Shown: in pieces, positions 9,768 to 18,600 of the stretch
Layout: each line of letters opens with the position of its first letter
Numbering within the stretch: position 1 is the stretch's first letter
Assembly: GCF_001651875.1 (NCBI RefSeq)
Contig: NZ_LNQB01000102.1
Location: forward strand, 220,196 to 284,195
Reading direction: 5' to 3'
From: Sinorhizobium saheli
GTDB lineage: Bacteria > Pseudomonadota > Alphaproteobacteria > Rhizobiales > Rhizobiaceae
DNA length: 64,000 nucleotides
Made by a program: the position numbers and the translations under genes
Notes under the pieces: model-generated
Seen by the model: the letters and a program-made list of their open reading frames with translations, nothing else
Database searches by the model: none
Told to the model about the DNA's origin: nothing

Positions 9768-10691
9768 TCAAGCCGTTCCCGCCAACCTTGCCACCCCCTG
9801 CACCAGATGGCGAAATCCGTCTCGCGCGCCCGGGCTCATGTGCCGCGCCCGGAGCCAGGCATGGATCATCTGCGGTTCCTCGCGGTAGGTGACGTCGACG
9901 CCCGCTTGCGCGAGCCGGGCGGCATAGGTTCGCGCATCGTCGCGCAAGGGATCGAAATGCGCGGCCGAAATATAGGCCGGCGGCAGCCCGGAGAGATCGC
10001 CTGCCTTCAGCGGATGAGCAAAGACGTCTGCCGCCGGCGCCTTCAGCACCTCCCGATAGTAGGCGACGTCCGCCGTCGATAACCCCGGTGCTTCGGCCAT
10101 CTCGGCATAGGAACCGCCAGCGAGCTCGCCGCCGAGCGCAGGATAGACCAGCGCCTGGCCGACGATGCCGGAACGCCCCTCCTCCTTGGCCCTGAGCACG
10201 ATGCCGGCGGCGAGATTACCGCCGGCACTGTCGCCCACGACGACGAGCGGGCGTCCGCCGGCAAGGAGACTTTCGAGCACCGCATAACTATCCTCGAAGG
10301 CGGCTGGCCAGGCATGCTCCGGTGCCAGCCGATAGTCGACCGCGACCAGTTCGGCGCGCGCACCATGCGCGAGTTCGGCACAGATGGCATCATGGCTTTC
10401 CAGCGACCCGAAGACGAATCCGCCGCCATGAATGTAGAAAATCCGGGTCTCGGTCGCGATGTCCGCTGGCCGATAGTGCCGGATTGGTATGCGTCCGGCC
10501 ACGACCTCGTCGCGCCGCTTCAGCCCCTCCGGCGACGGCGCGTCGAATTCGGCGCAAAGGGCATCGTACCATTGCCGCTGTTGCTTGACCGAAGCGTTCA
10601 CGGCGTCGGCCGGATAAAAAGCCTCACAACGCGCGTGAAAGGCGAGAATGCCGGGCTCCGTCGGCATCGGTTTTGATCGTCTCGAATCCAT
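9768..10691 (-). CDS. HSL-family alpha/beta hydrolase (esterase/lipase)
   Basis: The 307-residue cytoplasmic protein belongs to the hormone-sensitive-lipase group. The oxyanion motif HGGG is at residues 88-91 and the nucleophile motif GDSAGG contains Ser155. Asp247 in HFDPLRDD and His277 in MIHAWL complete a plausible triad. Such enzymes hydrolyse short-chain acyl esters; the natural substrate is unknown. An alternative Met at residue 9 is possible. It converges with the upstream hydrolase gene and its 5' side contains a REP-like element. Confidence 0.88.
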   Translation of the reverse strand: MDSRRSKPMPTEPGILAFHARCEAFYPADAVNASVKQQRQWYDALCAEFDAPSPEGLKRRDEVVAGRIPIRHYRPADIATETRIFYIHGGGFVFGSLESHDAICAELAHGARAELVAVDYRLAPEHAWPAAFEDSYAVLESLLAGGRPLVVVGDSAGGNLAAGIVLRAKEEGRSGIVGQALVYPALGGELAGGSYAEMAEAPGLSTADVAYYREVLKAPAADVFAHPLKAGDLSGLPPAYISAAHFDPLRDDARTYAARLAQAGVDVTYREEPQMIHAWLRARHMSPGARDGFRHLVQGVARLAGTA

Positions 10692-10700
10692 CCTGTGCTC

Positions 10701-10808
10701 CCTACAGCGCCGCGCGCCTTATCAGGCGCGCAAAGGTCGCTGTAGCGCTTTGAATTGCTGCATGTCTTTTTCCTTAAATCGAGGTCGAATTAAGGAGACA
10801 TGCAGTAG
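10701..10808. repeat. REP-like composite palindrome (full copy)
   Basis: Two nested palindromes lie side by side. The first has outer arms CTACAGCG / CGCTGTAG around an inner GCGCGCC / GGCGCGC stem. The second runs from CTGCATGTCT to AGACATGCAG with inner arms CCTTAA / TTAAGG. Degenerate or partial copies occur at 30690-30748, 35468-35512 and 57712-57818, so this is a dispersed intergenic element. Confidence 0.75.
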
Positions 10809-10913
10809 AGCACCTTAGCACCGCCGGGCCACCGCGCATGCTGAAATGCGCCAAGTCATAGCGCTTCACGCCTCTGACTTGCCATCCCCTCGTCGCCCGG
10901 TGTTAATTCGCTC

Positions 10914-11822
10914 ATGGCCTTCACACTCCGCCAATTGCAGTATTTCGTCGCTGTCGCCGAGCAGGGCTCGGTCACCCGCGCGGCGCAGAACCTGTCGATC
11001 TCGCAATCCTCGATCACCGAGGCGATCAAGGAGCTCGAAACCGATCTTGGCGTCGAGCTCTTCGACCGGCATCCGCGCGGCCTTTCGATCACCCACAACG
11101 GTCACCAGTTCCTGCGCCACGCGACGAAGATCCTCGCCGATGTCTCCGATGCCCGGCGCAGCTTCTCCGACAGCCGCGAGGAGCGCGGCGGCAAGCTCAA
11201 TCTCGGCGTCACCTCGCTCGTCGCCGGCTATGTGCTCTCCGACCTCCTTGCCCGCTACCGCCGCGCCTGCCCCGGCGTCGAGGTGAGCGCCATCGAGGAC
11301 AACGGCTCCTATCTCGAGCACCTGCTGGTCGGCGGTGAGCTCGATGTCGCCGTGATGGTCATCTCCAACCTGCGTGATCGCATGGCGCTGCAGGCGGAAA
11401 TTCTCGAAACCTCGCCCTACCGCCTGTGGTTGCCGATCGGCCATCCGCTCGTTGCCGCCGACATCATCTCGGTGGAGGATATCGCCAGGGAGCCGCTGAT
11501 CATGCTGACGGTGGACGAGATCGAGGAGAACACCGGCAAGCTGCTGACGGCGTTGGGCGCCCGGCCGCATGTCGCCTTCCGCACCCGCTCGGTCGAGGCG
11601 GTCCGGAGCCTGGTCGCGACCGGGGCCGGAATCGCCCTTTTGCCCGATCTCGTCTATCGCCCCTGGTCGCTCGAAGGCGACCGCATCGAGAGCCGCGACG
11701 TCTCCGGCGCGCTGCCGGTCGTGCAGGTCGGCATGGTCTGGCGGAAAGGCTCGAGCCTGCCGCAATCGGCGCGCGACTTCGTCGGCATCGCCGAGGCGCT
11801 GCGCAGCGCCCGCCCCCGCTGA
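10914..11822 (+). CDS. LysR-family transcriptional regulator
   Basis: The product has 302 residues. The N-terminal winged helix-turn-helix is clear (LRQLQYFVAVAEQGSVTRAA followed by LSISQSSITEAIKELE), and a periplasmic-binding-protein-like effector domain follows from about residue 90. It is transcribed toward the polyamine-type ABC operon, 130 bases upstream of its first gene, so it is the natural candidate regulator of that operon; this is inference. The ligand is unknown. There are no unusual features. Confidence 0.9.
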   Translation: MAFTLRQLQYFVAVAEQGSVTRAAQNLSISQSSITEAIKELETDLGVELFDRHPRGLSITHNGHQFLRHATKILADVSDARRSFSDSREERGGKLNLGVTSLVAGYVLSDLLARYRRACPGVEVSAIEDNGSYLEHLLVGGELDVAVMVISNLRDRMALQAEILETSPYRLWLPIGHPLVAADIISVEDIAREPLIMLTVDEIEENTGKLLTALGARPHVAFRTRSVEAVRSLVATGAGIALLPDLVYRPWSLEGDRIESRDVSGALPVVQVGMVWRKGSSLPQSARDFVGIAEALRSARPR

Positions 11823-11952
11823 GTCGGCAGGCATGTATCGGAAAAATCGATAGCGGCATTCTGATTAATGAATTTGCGAATGCGGTGAAATAGAGGCACG
11901 CTTCATCTCAGGGAACGAGCCCGCGAACGCGGCATAACCTGGGGAGATTTCC

Positions 11953-13110
11953 ATGAAGCAGATGTTGAGATCCTGCACGGCGCTTACCCTTTCACTTGGC
12001 CTCTTCGCCCCGGCACTCGCGCAGGAGCCGCTGAAGGAACTCGGCAAGGGCGAAGGCGAGCTCTCGATCGTCACCTGGCCCGGCTATATCGAGCGCGGCG
12101 AAACCGACAAGAATTACGACTGGGTCACCGACTTCGAGAAGAAAACGGGCTGCAAGATCAGCGTCAAGACCGCCGCCACCTCCGATGAAATGGTCGCGCT
12201 GATGAACGAAGGCGGCTTCGACCTCGTCACCGCCTCCGGCGACGCCTCGCTCCGCCTCGTCGCGGGAAAGCGTGTCCAGCCGATCAACACCGACCTCATC
12301 CCGAGCTGGAAGACGATCGACGAGCGCATGCAGAATGCGCCCTGGCACACGGTCGACGGCGTCCATTACGGCACCCCCTACGTCTGGGGGCCGAACGTCC
12401 TGATGTACAATACGGAGGCCTTCAAGAACGAGCCGCCGACGAGCTGGAAGGTCGTCTTCGAGGAGATGACGCTGCCCGACGGCAAGTCCAACAAAGGGCG
12501 CGTCCAGGCCTATGACGGCCCGATCCATGTCGCCGACGCCGCCAACTACCTCATGGCACACAAGCCCGACCTCGGCATCAAGGATCCCTACGAGCTCAAC
12601 GAGGACCAGTACAAGGCCGCCCTCGACCTTCTGCGCGTACAGCGCACGCTTGTCGGCCGGTACTGGCACGATGCGATGATCCAGATCGACGACTTCAAGA
12701 ACGAAGGCGTCGTCGCCTCCGGCTCCTGGCCCTTCCAGGTCAATCTGATGCGATCCGAGAAGCAGCCGATCTCCTCCATCATTCCGGAGGAAGGCGTGAC
12801 GGGCTGGGCCGATACGACAATGCTGCATGCCGACAGCGAGCATCCGAACTGCGCGTATATGTGGATGGAGCACACGCTGTCGCCGAAGGTCCAGGGCGAC
12901 GTCTCCGCCTGGTTCGGCGCCAACCCCTCCGTCGGCGCCGCCTGCAAGGGCAACGAGCTCCTGACCGACGAGGGCTGCGCAACCAACGGCTACAACGACT
13001 TCGAAAAGGTCAAGTTCTGGAAGACGCCGGTGACGAAATGCAGCCAGGGTGAATGCGTGCCCTATCACCGCTGGGTGTCCGATTATATCGGCGTGATCGG
13101 CGGAAGGTAA
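11953..13110 (+). CDS. Spermidine/putrescine-type ABC substrate-binding protein (PotD-like)
   Basis: The 385-residue periplasmic protein has a Sec signal peptide ending near PALAQ (about residue 23). The mature chain has the SBP_bac_8/PotD features: LSIVTWPGYIERG, TGCKISVKTAATSDEMVALM, and YGTPYVWGPNVLMYNTEAF. It contains C-terminal cysteines (ACKGNELLTDEGCATNG, TKCSQGEC) that may form disulfides. It heads an importer with the ATPase and permeases below, separated from the ATPase by a RIME-type repeat. Putrescine or a similar amine is likely, given the aldehyde dehydrogenase at the end of the cluster. Confidence 0.88.
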   Translation: MKQMLRSCTALTLSLGLFAPALAQEPLKELGKGEGELSIVTWPGYIERGETDKNYDWVTDFEKKTGCKISVKTAATSDEMVALMNEGGFDLVTASGDASLRLVAGKRVQPINTDLIPSWKTIDERMQNAPWHTVDGVHYGTPYVWGPNVLMYNTEAFKNEPPTSWKVVFEEMTLPDGKSNKGRVQAYDGPIHVADAANYLMAHKPDLGIKDPYELNEDQYKAALDLLRVQRTLVGRYWHDAMIQIDDFKNEGVVASGSWPFQVNLMRSEKQPISSIIPEEGVTGWADTTMLHADSEHPNCAYMWMEHTLSPKVQGDVSAWFGANPSVGAACKGNELLTDEGCATNGYNDFEKVKFWKTPVTKCSQGECVPYHRWVSDYIGVIGGR

Positions 13111-13135
13111 CCCGGCCAGCGCATCGCAAGCATCG

Positions 13136-13274
13136 CCCTCCCCTAACCCTCTCCCGCTCGCGGGGAGAGGGAACGCCTGCGGCAAAGCCCTTGCGTGATC
13201 TTGGGCGAGGCGCCGGCTGCGTGTCCCTTCTCCCCGCGTGCGCGGAGAAGGTTGCTGCAGGCGGATGAGGGGCC
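13136..13274. repeat. RIME-type intergenic mosaic element between potD-like and potA-like genes
   Basis: Two palindromic halves are built around CTCTCCCGC / GCGGGGAGAG and CTTCTCCCCGCG / CGCGGAGAAGG, and the element ends in the typical GCAGGCGGATGAGGGGC. This matches the Rhizobium-specific intergenic mosaic element pattern. It lies inside an operon and could shape differential mRNA stability of the binding protein relative to the downstream transporter genes. Confidence 0.75.
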
Positions 13275-13293
13275 AGAATCCCGGAGCATTTCC

Positions 13294-14292
13294 ATGACCA
13301 CCGCCGTCCTCTTCGACAATGTTTCCCGCCACTTCGGCATCGTTCGCGCCGTCGACCGGGTGAACCTCTCGATCGCCGAGGGCGAGTTCTTCGCGATGCT
13401 CGGTCCCTCCGGCTCGGGCAAGACGACCTGCCTGAGGCTGATGGCCGGCTTCGAGCAGCCGACCGGCGGGCATATCGAGATTTTCGGCGAGACGGCGGAA
13501 GGCGTGCCGCCCTATCGCCGCAGCGTCAACACCGTCTTCCAGGACTACGCCCTGTTTCCGCATCTCTCGATCCTCGACAACGTCGCCTATGGGCTGATGG
13601 TCAAGGGCATCGGCCGCGAGGAGAGGCGAAAAGCGGCGGAAGATGCGCTCGCCATGGTCAAGCTGCCGGGCTACGGCACCCGCCGCCCCGGGCAGTTGTC
13701 CGGCGGCCAGCGCCAGCGCGTGGCGCTCGCCCGCGCCCTCGTCAACAAGCCGAAGGTGCTGCTCCTCGACGAGCCGCTCGGCGCACTTGACCTGAAGCTG
13801 CGCGAGCAAATGCAGGAGGAACTGAAGAGCCTGCAAAAGTCGCTCGGCATCACTTTCGTCTTCGTCACCCACGACCAGGGCGAGGCGCTCTCGATGGCAG
13901 ACCGCATCGCCGTCTTCAACGACGGCCGCATCCAGCAGCTCGGCAGCCCGGAAGACGTCTATAACCGCCCGAAGACCCGCTTCGTCGCCGATTTCGTCGG
14001 CTCGTCCAACGTGCTTTCTGCAGATCTCTGCCGGAGACTCGGCCTGAAGGCGGCCTTCGCCAGCCTCCGGCCGGAGGCGGTCGCGATTGCGCCGCCCCAT
14101 AATGGGGCGCTCAGCCTCTCCGGCACCGTCGCCTCGCAGAGCTTCCTCGGCGCCACCAACCGCATCGTCGTCGATGTCGAGGGAGCCCGCATCGCAGTGG
14201 CGAGCCCCGCCACCCAGGGCTTTCCCCCGATCGGCAGCGCCGTCACGATCAGCTTCGCGGCGCGCGACCTTTACCCGATGGACGACGCATGA
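13294..14292 (+). CDS. Polyamine-type ABC transporter ATPase (PotA-like)
   Basis: The product has 332 residues from the ATG at 13294, which follows the RIME element directly; a longer upstream reading would translate the repeat and is rejected. It shows Walker A GPSGSGKTTC, Q-loop VFQDYALFPH, signature LSGGQRQRVALARA and Walker B VLLLDEPLGALD. A C-terminal TOBE-like domain follows (about residues 250-330). The protein powers uptake with the PotB/PotC-like permeases. It overlaps the next gene by 4 bases. Confidence 0.9.
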   Translation: MTTAVLFDNVSRHFGIVRAVDRVNLSIAEGEFFAMLGPSGSGKTTCLRLMAGFEQPTGGHIEIFGETAEGVPPYRRSVNTVFQDYALFPHLSILDNVAYGLMVKGIGREERRKAAEDALAMVKLPGYGTRRPGQLSGGQRQRVALARALVNKPKVLLLDEPLGALDLKLREQMQEELKSLQKSLGITFVFVTHDQGEALSMADRIAVFNDGRIQQLGSPEDVYNRPKTRFVADFVGSSNVLSADLCRRLGLKAAFASLRPEAVAIAPPHNGALSLSGTVASQSFLGATNRIVVDVEGARIAVASPATQGFPPIGSAVTISFAARDLYPMDDA

Positions 14293-15239
14293 CCATATTG
14301 GCTGAACGCGTAATCCTGCCCGAACGCCGCAGCACGGCCGGCCGCCTCTCGGATTTCTTCTGGCGGCACCCGCATGTGCTGCTGGCGCTGCTCCTTGGCC
14401 CGCCGCTGCTCTGGCTCGGGGTCGTCTATCTCGGCTCGCTCTTCGCACTGCTCCTGCAGAGCTTCTTCTCGATCGACGATTTCTCCGGCCTCATCAATTA
14501 CGAGTTCACGCTCGCCACCTACCGCCAGCTCTTGAGCGATACCCATCTCGACATCATCATCCGCACCGTGTCGATGGCGGCGATCGTGACGTTCGTCTCG
14601 GCGCTCATCGCCTTCCCGATCGCCTATTACGCCGCCCGCTACGCCCGCGGAAAGTGGAAGGCGCTGTTCTACCTCGCCGTCATGCTGCCGCTCTGGTCGA
14701 GCTACCTCGTCAAGATCTACGCCTGGAAGCTGATCCTCGCCAAGGAAGGCATCCTCACCTGGTTCTTCGAGAAGCTGAACCTCCTCTGGCTGCTCGAAGC
14801 CTGGCTCACGCTTCCGGTCGTCGGCGGCAATTCGCTGTCGGTCAGCTACACCGGCACCTTCATCGTCTTCGTCTATGTCTGGATGCCCTTCATGATCCTG
14901 CCGATCCAGGCGGCGCTCGAGCGCGTGCCGGCAAACCTGATCGAGGCCTCCTGGGACCTCGGCGGCACGCCGGCCCAGACCTTCCGCTACGTGCTCTTTC
15001 CGCTCGCGCTGCCCGGCATCGTCGCCGGTTCGATCTTCACCTTCTCGCTGACGCTCGGCGACTACATCATCCCGCAGATCGTCGGCTCGTCGCGGCTCTT
15101 CATCGGCCAGGCCGTCTACGCCCAGCAGGGCACTGCCGGCAATATCCCGCTTGCCGCCGCCTTCACCGTCGTGCCGATCGTCATCATGGGCGCCTATCTC
15201 TGGATGGCCAAGCGCATGGGGGCCTTCGATGCGCTCTGA
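14289..15239 (+). CDS. Polyamine-type ABC permease (PotB-like)
   Basis: This 316-residue inner-membrane protein has about six hydrophobic helices, beginning with [20 protein letters not shown]. The permease EAA loop is [19 protein letters not shown]. It belongs to the PotB/PotH group of spermidine/putrescine-type importers. Its start overlaps the ATPase gene (ATGA), and its 3' end overlaps the next permease gene by 11 bases, which indicates tight translational coupling. Confidence 0.9.
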   Translation: MTILAERVILPERRSTAGRLSDFFWRHPHVLLALLLGPPLLWLGVVYLGSLFALLLQSFFSIDDFSGLINYEFTLATYRQLLSDTHLDIIIRTVSMAAIVTFVSALIAFPIAYYAARYARGKWKALFYLAVMLPLWSSYLVKIYAWKLILAKEGILTWFFEKLNLLWLLEAWLTLPVVGGNSLSVSYTGTFIVFVYVWMPFMILPIQAALERVPANLIEASWDLGGTPAQTFRYVLFPLALPGIVAGSIFTFSLTLGDYIIPQIVGSSRLFIGQAVYAQQGTAGNIPLAAAFTVVPIVIMGAYLWMAKRMGAFDAL

Positions 15240-16044
15240 GAAGTCGAACTCCGCTCCCCTTGGCCTGAAGATCGCCGCAGCGGCAGGCCTCGCCTTCATG
15301 CACCTGCCGATCCTGCTGATCTTCCTCTATGCCTTCACGACGGAGGAGAAGAGCTACCAGTTCCCGCCGCCCGGTCTCACGACCCAATGGTTTGCGGTGG
15401 CCTGGAACCGGCCGGATGTCTGGGCGGCGCTGACGCTCTCCGTCAAGGTCGCCTCGATCGCGACCGCGGCCGCGCTCGTGCTCGGCACGCTCTGCGCCGC
15501 CGCCGTCAGCCAGACCCGCTTCTTCGGCCGCGAGGCGGTGTCGCTCCTCGTCATCCTGCCGATCGCCCTGCCCGGCATCATCACCGGCATCGCGCTCCGC
15601 TCAGCCTTCTCGATCGCCGACATACCGTTCTCCTTCTGGACGATCATGCTCGGCCACGCGACCTTCTGCATCGTCGTCGTTTACAACAATGCGGTCGCCC
15701 GCTTCCGGCGGATTTCCGGCTCGCTGATCGAGGCGTCCATGGATCTCGGCGCCGACGGCTTCCAGACCTTCCGCTACGTGATCCTGCCGAACATCGCCAC
15801 GGCGCTGCTTGCCGGCGGCATGCTCGCCTTCGCCCTTTCCTTCGACGAGGTGATCGTCACGACCTTCACCGCCGGCCAGCAGTCGACGTTGCCGATCTGG
15901 ATGCTCGAAGAGCTCATCCGTCCGCGCCAGCGCCCGGTGACCAACGTCGTCGCCATGGTCGTCGTCATCGTCACCTTCCTGCCGATCCTCGGCGCCTACT
16001 ACCTCACCCGCGACGGCGACCAGATCGCCGGCGCCGGCAAATGA
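15229..16044 (+). CDS. Polyamine-type ABC permease (PotC-like)
   Basis: This 271-residue inner-membrane permease is the partner of the preceding gene. The ATG at 15229 lies inside the end of the PotB-like gene; longer readings in the same frame would overlap it more. A first helix, [20 protein letters not shown], is followed by the EAA loop [19 protein letters not shown] and a total of about six membrane helices. It completes the importer and is followed after 25 bases by the aldehyde dehydrogenase gene. Confidence 0.9.
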   Translation: MRSEKSNSAPLGLKIAAAAGLAFMHLPILLIFLYAFTTEEKSYQFPPPGLTTQWFAVAWNRPDVWAALTLSVKVASIATAAALVLGTLCAAAVSQTRFFGREAVSLLVILPIALPGIITGIALRSAFSIADIPFSFWTIMLGHATFCIVVVYNNAVARFRRISGSLIEASMDLGADGFQTFRYVILPNIATALLAGGMLAFALSFDEVIVTTFTAGQQSTLPIWMLEELIRPRQRPVTNVVAMVVVIVTFLPILGAYYLTRDGDQIAGAGK

Positions 16045-16069
16045 AATCGCACCTGAAGGGAGAACAGCC

Positions 16070-17497
16070 ATGGACACCCAACTCTTGATCGGATCGCGCT
16101 TCGAGGCCGGAACCGAGGCCGAGGAGCACATCCTGAACCCCCGGACGGGCGCCAGGATCATCGATCTCGCCGAGGCCTCCCATGCCCAGGTCGACGCCGC
16201 CGTCGACGCCGCCGAGCACGCTTACACCGGCTGGTCGCAGACGACGCCCACCGAGCGCTCGAATGCCCTCTTGAAAATCGCCGACGCCATCGAAAGGAAC
16301 GCCGACCAGTTCGCCGCGCTCGAGGCGTTGAACTGCGGCAAGCCGATCAATGCGGTCAGGAACGACGAGTTGCCGGCAATCATCGACTGCTGGCGCTACT
16401 TCGCCGGCGCGGTACGCAACCTGCACGGGCCGACCGCCGGCGAATATCTGCCGGGCCACACCTCGATGATCCGCCGCGACCCGATCGGCGTGGTCGGCTC
16501 GATCGCCCCCTGGAATTATCCGCTGATGATGATGGCCTGGAAGCTCGCACCGGCGATCGGCAGCGGCAACACCGTGGTCTTCAAGCCCTCGGAGCAGACG
16601 CCCCTGACGGCGCTGAAGCTCGCCCGGCTCCTGGCCGACATCCTGCCTCAGGGCGTCGTCAACGTCATTGCCGGGCGCGGCGAGACCGTGGGCAACGCGC
16701 TGATCAACCATCCGAAGGTGGCGATGGTGTCGATTACCGGCGATATCGCTACCGGCAAGAAAGTGCTCACCGCCGCCGCCAAGACGGTGAAGCGCACCCA
16801 TCTCGAGCTCGGCGGCAAGGCTCCCGTGATCGTCCATGACGACGCCGACCTCGAAGCGGTCGTCAACGGCATCCGTACCTTCGGCTACTACAATGCCGGC
16901 CAGGACTGCACCGCCGCCTGCCGCATCTATGCGGAGGCCGGCATCTACGAGAAGCTCGTCGCCGATCTCACCTCCGCCGTCGCGACCATCCGCTACAATC
17001 TCGACGACGACACCGAGAACGAGATCGGTCCGCTGATTTCGCAACGCCAGCGCGATCGCGTCGCGAGCTTCGTCGAGAGGGCGGCCGACCAGAGGCATAT
17101 CGAGATCACCACCGGCGGCCGCGCCGGCAGCGAGCACGGCTTCTTCTTCCAGCCGACGGTCGTCGCCGGCGCCACCCAGGCGGACGAGATCGTCCGCCGC
17201 GAGGTCTTCGGGCCCGTCGTCTCCGTCACCCGCTTCACCGACCGCGACGATGTCGTCGCCTGGGCGAACGACAGCGACTACGGCCTCGCCTCGTCCGTCT
17301 GGACCAGGGACATCAGCAAGGCGATGCGGGCCGCGTCGCGCCTGCAATATGGCTGCACCTGGATCAACACCCATTTCATGCTGACCAACGAAATGCCCCA
17401 TGGCGGCGTCAAGCAGTCGGGCTACGGCAAGGACATGTCGGTCTATGCCCTCGAAGACTACACGGCCGTCCGCCACATCATGATCAACCACGGCTGA
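16070..17497 (+). CDS. Aminobutyraldehyde-type dehydrogenase (ALDH superfamily)
   Basis: The 475-residue protein is a full-length NAD(P)-dependent aldehyde dehydrogenase. It shows IAPWNYPL, the catalytic Glu246 in LELGGKAP and the catalytic Cys280 in [11 protein letters not shown]. The overall pattern, including the short N-terminus, fits gamma-aminobutyraldehyde dehydrogenase (PatD/YdcW), which oxidises 4-aminobutanal from putrescine to GABA. A betaine-aldehyde dehydrogenase role cannot be excluded. Its place directly behind a Pot-type importer supports polyamine catabolism. Confidence 0.82.
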   Translation: MDTQLLIGSRFEAGTEAEEHILNPRTGARIIDLAEASHAQVDAAVDAAEHAYTGWSQTTPTERSNALLKIADAIERNADQFAALEALNCGKPINAVRNDELPAIIDCWRYFAGAVRNLHGPTAGEYLPGHTSMIRRDPIGVVGSIAPWNYPLMMMAWKLAPAIGSGNTVVFKPSEQTPLTALKLARLLADILPQGVVNVIAGRGETVGNALINHPKVAMVSITGDIATGKKVLTAAAKTVKRTHLELGGKAPVIVHDDADLEAVVNGIRTFGYYNAGQDCTAACRIYAEAGIYEKLVADLTSAVATIRYNLDDDTENEIGPLISQRQRDRVASFVERAADQRHIEITTGGRAGSEHGFFFQPTVVAGATQADEIVRREVFGPVVSVTRFTDRDDVVAWANDSDYGLASSVWTRDISKAMRAASRLQYGCTWINTHFMLTNEMPHGGVKQSGYGKDMSVYALEDYTAVRHIMINHG

Positions 17498-17510
17498 GGC
17501 GACGGGGCAG

Positions 17511-17679
17511 CGACCCTCATCCCGCTGCCGCGACCTTCTCCCCGTTCCGACGGGGAGAAGGGACCGACCCGCAAACTCCGATCCACATCTGCGCGAACGA
17601 ACAAGGCGGCGCAACGAGTCCCCTTCGCCCGCCTGCGGCCGCCTGCGGGGAGAAGGTGGCCGGCAGGCCGGATGAGAGG
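17511..17679. repeat. RIME-type intergenic mosaic element
   Basis: Two half-elements occur: CCTTCTCCCCG / CGGGGAGAAGG at about 17533-17561, and a second near 17620-17660 ending in CCGGCAGGCCGGATGAG. It lies immediately after the aldehyde dehydrogenase gene. Confidence 0.7.
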
Positions 17680-17685
17680 AACACA

Positions 17686-17720
17686 ATGCCCTCCGATCGT
17701 CGGAAGCGATCGGAGGGCAT
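17686..17720 (+). terminator. Long perfect hairpin after the polyamine cluster
   Basis: A perfect 14-bp inverted repeat, ATGCCCTCCGATCG / CGATCGGAGGGCAT, has a 7-base loop and is followed by GTCCTTTTCG. It is a strong candidate transcription terminator for the Pot-like/aldehyde dehydrogenase cluster. Confidence 0.6.
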
Positions 17721-17729
17721 GTCCTTTTC

Positions 17730-17864
17730 GCGCCCACACCCCCGCCTCGCCGCTTCACGCCGCGGCTTGCAGATCCGGCGGCGAGCCTTGCCGAGATCAA
17801 CCGGCGCTTCGCCGCCGTTCCCTTCGAGGGCGCCTACTGGACGAGCCTCAAGGCATCGCAGTGA
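17730..17864 (+). pseudogene. Possible orphan 3' gene fragment (no start)
   Basis: A short open stretch reads protein-like toward its end (...SLAEINRRFAAVPFEGAYWTS.) and stops with TGA at 17862. It has no start codon or ribosome binding site and lies between a hairpin and the next gene. It could be the remnant C-terminus of a lost gene, but I do not recognise the family and chance coding is possible. Confidence 0.25.
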
Positions 17865-17972
17865 CCCTCGTGCCCGCGGTGCGGCTCGGCGGAACGCCTG
17901 CGACCGACACCGACGACCCGCTCATTGCCAGTCACGCGCCACCCTATATAAGACTCCGTCAGGAGGATTTGC

Positions 17973-18494
17973 ATGTTGTGGTTGGTTGCGTTGCCTCTGG
18001 GCGTGGCGCTCGTGTATCTCGCCGTGCGCTACGGCCGATTTCGCAGTTGGCTGGAGCCGGTCCTGTCGATTGCCGTGGCACTGGGGCTGACCGCCGCCTT
18101 CCTGATCTGGCTCAGCGAGGGTACGCCGGAGCAGGGCCCGGCGCCCGCCACTCCAGAGCCCGCCGCCGCTCTCGCCGCTTCCGATATCCTCCTCGAAGAC
18201 ATGACCTTCGAGGCCAACCAGTCCGAGCGCAGCTACCGCGTTCGCGGCACGGTCACCAATTCGTCGGAGGTGGCGCTGGAATATTTCCGGATTACCGTCA
18301 CGCTCGAGGATTGCCCGCAAGGCGCCTGCAGGCGCATCGGCGACGACACGGCGCTCGTCCTCGTGCGCGTCCCGGCCGGCCAAAGCCGTGCTTTCGAGAC
18401 GTTCCTCACCTTTCGTTACCGGGAAGATGAAGCCCCGACCGCACCGAAATGGAGCTACGGCGTCAGCGATGTCAGGGGTGCGGCCGGGCGGTAA
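17973..18494 (+). CDS. Membrane-anchored hypothetical protein with an extracytoplasmic beta domain
   Basis: The 173-residue protein has two hydrophobic segments (MLWLVALPLGVALVYLAV and VLSIAVALGLTAAFLIWL) joined by a basic turn. A Pro/Ala-rich linker follows, then a C-terminal domain (about residues 75-165) with the look of FxLYD-type beta domains: YRVRGTVTNSSEVALEYFRI and VPAGQSRAFETF. The start is preceded by CAGGAGGATTTGC, a good ribosome binding site. Function is unknown. It stands alone between the polyamine cluster and the convergent MttB-family gene. Confidence 0.7.
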   Translation: MLWLVALPLGVALVYLAVRYGRFRSWLEPVLSIAVALGLTAAFLIWLSEGTPEQGPAPATPEPAAALAASDILLEDMTFEANQSERSYRVRGTVTNSSEVALEYFRITVTLEDCPQGACRRIGDDTALVLVRVPAGQSRAFETFLTFRYREDEAPTAPKWSYGVSDVRGAAGR

Positions 18495-18514
18495 TCGGCA
18501 GTGCACAGTGGTTG

Positions 18515-18570
18515 CCCATCATCCGCCTGCCGGCACCTTCTCCCCATTTTGATGGGGAGAAAGGACTCGC
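18515..18570. repeat. RIME-type half element
   Basis: The element reads CATCATCCGCCTGCCGGCAC followed by the stem CTTCTCCCCAT / ATGGGGAGAAAG. It sits between two convergent genes and may serve both as a terminator. Confidence 0.65.
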
Positions 18571-18600
18571 GGGGCACCGCCATCCCCAATCGCAATTGCC

